64,000 nt of DNA from Gemmata massiliana. GTDB taxonomy: Bacteria > Planctomycetota > Planctomycetia > Gemmatales > Gemmataceae. Below are positions 59,890-64,000 of this stretch, piece by piece. Under the pieces are notes generated by a model. That model was not told the DNA's origin. It saw only the letters and a list, made by a program, of their open reading frames with translations, and did not search any database. Position 1 is the stretch's first letter. Every line of letters begins with the position of its first letter. Position numbers and translations under genes: made by a program. Location of the stretch: positions 744,001-808,000 of the forward strand of contig NZ_LR593886.1 in assembly GCF_901538265.1 (NCBI RefSeq), written 5' to 3'.

Positions 59890-61050
59890 ATGCAATCCGC
59901 CCCTTACGGACTGGCTCCGCCCCCGAATTCGGCCGAATCCGCGCGCCTCGTCTCGCTCGATCAGTTCCGCGGTTACACCGTGCTCGGCATGCTGCTGGTG
60001 AACTTCGTCGGCTCGTTCGCGGTCATCAAGACGCAGCTCCCGGTTCTGGCGCACCACCACACGTACTGCAGCTACGCCGACACGATCATGCCGCAGTTCC
60101 TGTTCGCGGTGGGGTTCGCGTTCCGGCTCACGTTCGTGAAGCGCTTGGCCGCGGTCGGTGCGCAAGCGGCTTACTGGCACGCGGTGCGCCGAAATCTCGG
60201 TCTCCTGTTGGTCGCGTTCGTGGTTTACAACGTCGGTTCCAAGTGGGAGAAGTGGGACGACTTGAGTCAACGTGACGTGGTTTTGTTACGGTGGGCGAAA
60301 CAGGACTTGTTCCAGACGCTCGGGCACATCGCGGTCACGTCGCTGTGGGTGCTCCCGGTGATCGCAGCGCGGCCCCGCGTGCGGATCGCGTACACTGTCT
60401 TTTCGGGGGTACTGCACGTCGCGCTGTCGTACTGGTTCAACTACCGCTGGGCGAACACGCCGCCGAACGGCGTGGACGGCGGACCGCTCGGGTTCCTCAC
60501 ATGGGCGGTTCCGCTGTTAATTGGTTCGCTCGCGTGTGATCTCTACCAATCCACACCGAACCGCGAACGGCTCTGTATTCGCTTTGCGTTCATCGGGGCC
60601 GTTGTTGCGGCTCTCGCCTACGGCCTGTCCTGCGTTCACCTTGCGCCATCAGATATGGACGAATGGCATTTCAATGTCTCGGTTTCGACGGCCCCGCCGC
60701 CGCTCGTTTTCGTTAACGTGAAGCCCCCGACGAACGACCTGTTCACGATGAGCCAGCGGTCCGGGAGCTTGACTTACACGCTGTTCGGGGCCGGAGTCGC
60801 ACTCATGGTGCTGGCCGTGTTCGTGTTGGCGTGCGATATCGGCTCGGTGCGACTCGGTGTGTTCCGCACGCTCGGGTCGAACGCGCTCGCCGCGTACATC
60901 ATTCACGGCCTTGTGTACGAAGCGGTCAAGCCGTTCGTTCCCCGGGACGCGCCGCTCTGGTACGTCTCCATCGCTACTGTTGTGGCGCTTACCATCTGCT
61001 ACGTGCTCATGCGCAGCCTGGAGAAGAACAAACTGTTCCTGAAGCTGTGA
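59890..61050 (+). CDS. Heparan-alpha-glucosaminide N-acetyltransferase-like (acyltransferase_3-type) membrane protein
   Basis: 386 residues. S-L-D-Q-F-R-G-Y-T-V-L-G-M-L-L-V-N and the catalytic-type His in HHHTYCSYADTIMPQFLFAVG, then about ten transmembrane segments (VLPVIAARPRVRIAYTVFSG, FLTWAVPLLIGSLACDL, LMVLAVFVLACDIGS, L-G-S-N-A-L-A-A-Y-I-I-H-G-L). This is the HGSNAT/DUF5009-type acyltransferase layout, where members acetylate extracytoplasmic sugars using cytosolic acyl donors. Substrate unknown. Followed by a bidirectional terminator. Confidence 0.82.
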   Translation: MQSAPYGLAPPPNSAESARLVSLDQFRGYTVLGMLLVNFVGSFAVIKTQLPVLAHHHTYCSYADTIMPQFLFAVGFAFRLTFVKRLAAVGAQAAYWHAVRRNLGLLLVAFVVYNVGSKWEKWDDLSQRDVVLLRWAKQDLFQTLGHIAVTSLWVLPVIAARPRVRIAYTVFSGVLHVALSYWFNYRWANTPPNGVDGGPLGFLTWAVPLLIGSLACDLYQSTPNRERLCIRFAFIGAVVAALAYGLSCVHLAPSDMDEWHFNVSVSTAPPPLVFVNVKPPTNDLFTMSQRSGSLTYTLFGAGVALMVLAVFVLACDIGSVRLGVFRTLGSNALAAYIIHGLVYEAVKPFVPRDAPLWYVSIATVVALTICYVLMRSLEKNKLFLKL

Positions 61051-61083
61051 GAGCCGCAAGTCTGCGTTAGATGCAAATAAGCA

Positions 61084-61112
61084 CGCACCTCGGCTCCTGT
61101 GGCCGAGGTGCG
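61084..61112. terminator. Terminator between convergent genes
   Basis: Perfect 11-nt arms (61084-61094 and 61102-61112) with a 7-nt loop, followed by tctatt. Placed between the ends of the acyltransferase-like and TIGR04222-like genes. Confidence 0.75.
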
Positions 61113-61164
61113 TCTATTGTGGAGCGCGTTTACCGTTGGTCGATCTGAGCGAGCGAAGCCCCGA

Positions 61165-62601
61165 TCAGTCCCCGCCGCCACACCCGCCTCCGCAACCACC
61201 GCCCCCTCCACATCCGCCCCCGCACCCACTGCTACCGCCGCACCCGCCGGACGACGCTTCGTTGGTCTGCCTGGGGTACCACGTTTGTAGCGGAGCGATC
61301 GCGGTACCCGCGAGCACCGATGTCCCGAACAGCGCGACGGCCATGCCCGCGTCGCCGTTGCTTTCCCACCGCGTACCGGCCCGGAGCGGATCGTACTGCT
61401 CCTTCTGCATTGCCAGGAGCGCCCGCCCGCGGTGGCTCAAGCGCCCCGAACCAGCGAGTACGACTAGCAGACTGAAAATTCCGCCAGCGACCGACGTGGC
61501 GACCAGGTATTCCACTGGTTTCTTCGCGTCCAACCCCATCAGAAGGCGAGGCAGCGAGAGGCACAACAGCACGACCGCGAGCGGCATCAGTGACGTGAAC
61601 GCGATGAGCGCCTGCCGGCCTTTCGGGATCGTGATCCCCTCCTCTTCGAGGCGCTCGACGTTTCGGGCGAATGCGGCATCCACCGCTTGCTGAATCGGCT
61701 TCAAGGAGGCCGCGTCGTTCGAGACCGGTAGCCCTTGAAGCACCGCGCGCTCGGCGGAACTGACATCGTCCGGAATCGGCCCGGTGCGGATCAATCGCTT
61801 GCCGTCGTCCGCGACACGAGCCAGATCCCGCCCGACTAGCCGGGCGACGGCCGCGGTCATGAGCCGCCCCGCGCCACCGGCTAAGTACGCGGTCTGTTCC
61901 CAATTCAGATGGTATTCGTCGTCCGGAGGGGCATTGGGGGTAGACATCACGGAGCGAACTACCCGGCCGATGCACACGGCCGCGACCAGGGCACACCCCA
62001 GTATGGTGAGGAAGTCCGCGTTCTTCAGTGCGAACGGGTTCACCCCGCCGTTGCACCCCGGAACCGCGAGCGCGATGAGTATGAACGCGGCCGTGAGCTG
62101 TGCGACGCGCTTGATGGGCGCTTTGGGAATGACCCAGTTCCGGGCGACGTTCACGACCCGGTGCCGGGTGTCGTCGCCGAACCGTTCGGCCCCGGCGGGC
62201 CAGACGTCCGCGGGCGCAGCGTGACTGAACGCTTCGCGGTACGCGGTCAGCGTCTCGGCGTACATGGCGAGGTGCTTCGCCCCCTCCGCCGGGCCGCCCT
62301 TCGTGGGCTCGTGGTGCAGTGGGCGTTCCAGCACTTCGCCGCAAAGCCGCTTCCAGTAGGACTTGGTGTACGTCAGGTGCATGTGCCACGCCGCGTCGAC
62401 GTCCTCGGACGGGCACACGGTGAAGCCGGCCGTCGCCGCGAGGAACACGTACCGCTTGTACTCTTCGATCACGCGGTCCGCGTAGGACCGGGACCAGCCG
62501 TGTTCGCGCGCCAGGCGCGCCGCGAACGGGAGGGCGGCTTCGCCGCCGTCGATGTCGAACGTCAGGATGCTTGCGAGCAGTTGCGACCGATCGGGAGACA
62601 T
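61165..62601 (-). CDS. TIGR04222-type membrane protein with GRDP-like N-terminus and Gly/Cys tail
   Basis: 478 residues. The N-terminal ~95 residues resemble the glycine-rich-domain protein (DUF1399) pattern: D-V-D-A-A-W-H-M-H-L-T-Y-T-K-S-Y-W and an L-H-H-E-P. Then come transmembrane segments (~163-185 AAFILIALAVPGC, ~195-215, and two around 330-400), the TIGR04222-like domain between, and a final tail of G-G-C-G-G-x repeats with about seven cysteines. Such tails are typical for TIGR04222 membrane proteins in planctomycetes; they may cross-link or bind metal. Function unknown. Confidence 0.85.
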   Translation of the reverse strand: MSPDRSQLLASILTFDIDGGEAALPFAARLAREHGWSRSYADRVIEEYKRYVFLAATAGFTVCPSEDVDAAWHMHLTYTKSYWKRLCGEVLERPLHHEPTKGGPAEGAKHLAMYAETLTAYREAFSHAAPADVWPAGAERFGDDTRHRVVNVARNWVIPKAPIKRVAQLTAAFILIALAVPGCNGGVNPFALKNADFLTILGCALVAAVCIGRVVRSVMSTPNAPPDDEYHLNWEQTAYLAGGAGRLMTAAVARLVGRDLARVADDGKRLIRTGPIPDDVSSAERAVLQGLPVSNDAASLKPIQQAVDAAFARNVERLEEEGITIPKGRQALIAFTSLMPLAVVLLCLSLPRLLMGLDAKKPVEYLVATSVAGGIFSLLVVLAGSGRLSHRGRALLAMQKEQYDPLRAGTRWESNGDAGMAVALFGTSVLAGTAIAPLQTWYPRQTNEASSGGCGGSSGCGGGCGGGGGCGGGCGGGD

Positions 62602-62878
62602 GGGGAGAATCCCTTGGGAGATACGATGCGAGCTACTCGCAGTGTACTTCGCTCCGAACGCGGGAGGTTTGGAAAGATAGACGATTAAGAAGAAGAGATG
62701 AAAACGCCTGCCATACCGGGCAGACGGCCCGCGTTCGCTCTACGGGCGCGCCCGCACATCGATTGAGCGGGAACCATTCAAAACACTGAGGCCGTGCGAG
62801 AATTTTCCGAATCGGCGTGTCGCAGTCGGGAGTCGCAGGCACTAATAGCTCGGATCGAGTGGAAGCGGGAGAGAAGTG

Positions 62879-64000
62879 ATGTCGCTCAGTGCGTTCGTGC
62901 GACAACTGGCCGGGCGCTCGGTGCCGATCAAGTCGGCCGACGCGGAGTTACTCGCGCGGTTCGTTGCGACCCGCGACGAAAGTGCGTTCGCAGCGCTGGT
63001 GGACCGGCACACACCGACCGTTTTGGGTGCATGCCGGCGCCTGCTCGGTCACGCCCAGGACGCCGAAGACGCGGCCCAAGCGGTGTTCCTACTTCTGGCA
63101 CGCAATGCGGATCGCGTGCGCCAGCCCGCGGCGTTGGGGGCTTGGCTGCACGGGGTCGCGGTGCGAGTGGCTCGAAAAGCACGCTCCCGGCGCCGACCCG
63201 TTCAACCGTTACCCGAGGTGACTTCGCCCACACTGCCGCCCGAGCCGAGTTGGGCAGACGCGCGCCGGGTGATCGACGAAGTGCTCGCCGCGCTGCCGGA
63301 AACGCTTCGGGCGCCGCTCGTGTTGTGCTACCTCGAAGGGCTGACACGCGACGAGGCTGCAGCGCGCCTCGGTTGGCCGCTCGCGACGCTCCGCGGGCGG
63401 CTCGAACGCGGTCGGGAGAAGCTGCGAGCCGGGCTCGGTCGGCGCGGGTTCCCGCTCGCGGCCGGTCTCTTGGCCGTGGTACTCGAATCGCCCGCACCGG
63501 CCGCACCGAACTGGACCATCACGACCACGGCCATCGCAACCGGTGCGGTTCCCCCTCCACTCACCGTTGTCCCACTTTCCACTGGAGTGTTACCCGTGAA
63601 GGCACCTCTTGTTCGTATCGCTGTGATCGCGTGTCTCGGTCTCGCCGCGGCCGGCGTGTTCGCGGCACGAAGGGCCGAGCCGCCGCCGATCAGTCCCCCC
63701 AAGCCTCAAGCCCGGATACTCGCGCCAGACCCGAACGCTGGCCCGCCGGACAAAGTTCTCGCGGGGGAATGGCGCCTCACGTTCACCTGGGACGGCGCCA
63801 CCCGCACCGAAACGCTCCGGTTCGTGGACGGCAAGCACCTCGTCTGGCAAGTTCACCTGCGCAGCCCGGGCGTGGATACGAGTGTTACGCTCCGCGGGAA
63901 ATACGAACTGAAGAACGGCGAACTGACCTACGACGTGACCGAGCGGTGGAACGGGGAAGAACCGATGCGCGTGAAGCCCGAAGACGCGGTGCGGAAGTAC
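62879..64000 (+). CDS. ECF sigma factor fused to a membrane segment and C-terminal domain (3' end outside window)
   Basis: The ATG at 62879 (gggaga upstream) opens a frame of 374 codons to the window edge without a stop. Region 2 (TVLGACRRLLGHAQDAEDAA, QAVFLLLARNADRV, LGAWLHGVAVRVARKA) and region 4 (LPETLRAPLVLCYLEGLTRD, WPLATLRGRLERGREKL) are clear. A hydrophobic segment (APLVRIAVIACLGLAAAGVF, ~residue 245-265) then leads to an extracytoplasmic domain (LAGEWRLTFTWDGATRTETL; L-V-W-Q-V-H-L-R-S-P-G). It has the same architecture as the gene at 37768-38991. Confidence 0.9.
   Translation, partial: MSLSAFVRQLAGRSVPIKSADAELLARFVATRDESAFAALVDRHTPTVLGACRRLLGHAQDAEDAAQAVFLLLARNADRVRQPAALGAWLHGVAVRVARKARSRRRPVQPLPEVTSPTLPPEPSWADARRVIDEVLAALPETLRAPLVLCYLEGLTRDEAAARLGWPLATLRGRLERGREKLRAGLGRRGFPLAAGLLAVVLESPAPAAPNWTITTTAIATGAVPPPLTVVPLSTGVLPVKAPLVRIAVIACLGLAAAGVFAARRAEPPPISPPKPQARILAPDPNAGPPDKVLAGEWRLTFTWDGATRTETLRFVDGKHLVWQVHLRSPGVDTSVTLRGKYELKNGELTYDVTERWNGEEPMRVKPEDAVRKY

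Overview
The window is high-GC DNA from a planctomycete, almost certainly of the Gemmata group (Gemmataceae). The evidence is a set of family hallmarks: an RTX-like giant protein with the planctomycete N-terminal R-F-x-P-x-L-E-x-L-x-x-R-x-V-P motif, TIGR03067-like domains, ECF sigma factors fused to membrane and C-terminal domains, a Ser/Thr kinase with WD40 repeats beside an ECF sigma factor, small lineage-specific paralogue families, an exosortase/EPS cluster and REP-like palindromes. No rRNA, tRNA or CRISPR array was seen. Two genes are cut by the window edges (1-624 and 62879-64000).

Layout. 1-6.8 kb: secreted Ycf48-like propeller, CbrC-like protein, GT2 glycosyltransferase, DegT aminotransferase, and a convergent CpaF ATPase/CpaE-like pair from a Tad-type system. 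7.0-11.7 kb: a four-gene XPB helicase operon (XPB, two small unknown proteins, a large XPB-partner-like protein). 11.9-20.2 kb: two tandem secreted paralogues, AI-2E-type permease, SnoaL-like protein, secreted proteins, a small phosphatase, a run of small lineage-specific proteins, and csrA. 20.4-24.4 kb: Rpn-like fragment, aspartylglucosaminidase-type Ntn hydrolase, zinc-ribbon membrane protein, YkgJ-type cysteine-cluster protein. 24.4-31.9 kb (minus): ECF sigma factor, WD40 Ser/Thr kinase and three free-standing beta-propeller proteins, a likely signalling unit. 32.1-35.0 kb: RTX-like surface protein with three ~200-residue super-repeats.

35.1-42.1 kb: a doubly broken member of a lineage family, L-threonine dehydrogenase, a sigma-factor fusion, and an IS701-like element that has jumped into the last codons of a secreted TIM-barrel-like gene; the ancestral end of that gene can be rebuilt by deleting the IS and one TTAA copy. 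A lipoprotein cytochrome c follows. 42.2-48.3 kb: type III glutamine synthetase, divergent ParA (carrying an in-frame palindromic repeat insertion), a Xer recombinase, an intact relative of the broken gene, and YceH. 48.4-57.0 kb (minus): diheme peroxidase, then an EPS/exosortase cluster read as exosortase, chain-length/tyrosine-kinase-like protein with ruined nucleotide-binding motifs, EpsI, sugar transferase, GT2, a TIGR03067-like protein and a peroxiredoxin-like protein. That last gene has an in-frame UGA exactly where a redox cysteine is expected, followed at the right distance by a SECIS-like hairpin, so it is probably a selenoprotein that ordinary gene calling truncates. 57.1-64 kb: unknown protein, pgi, acyltransferase-like membrane protein, TIGR04222-like membrane protein with a Gly/Cys tail, and a second sigma-factor fusion running off the end.

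The most novel items are the candidate selenoprotein, the XPB operon with two undescribed small partners, the in-frame palindrome in parA and the pseudokinase in the exosortase cluster.
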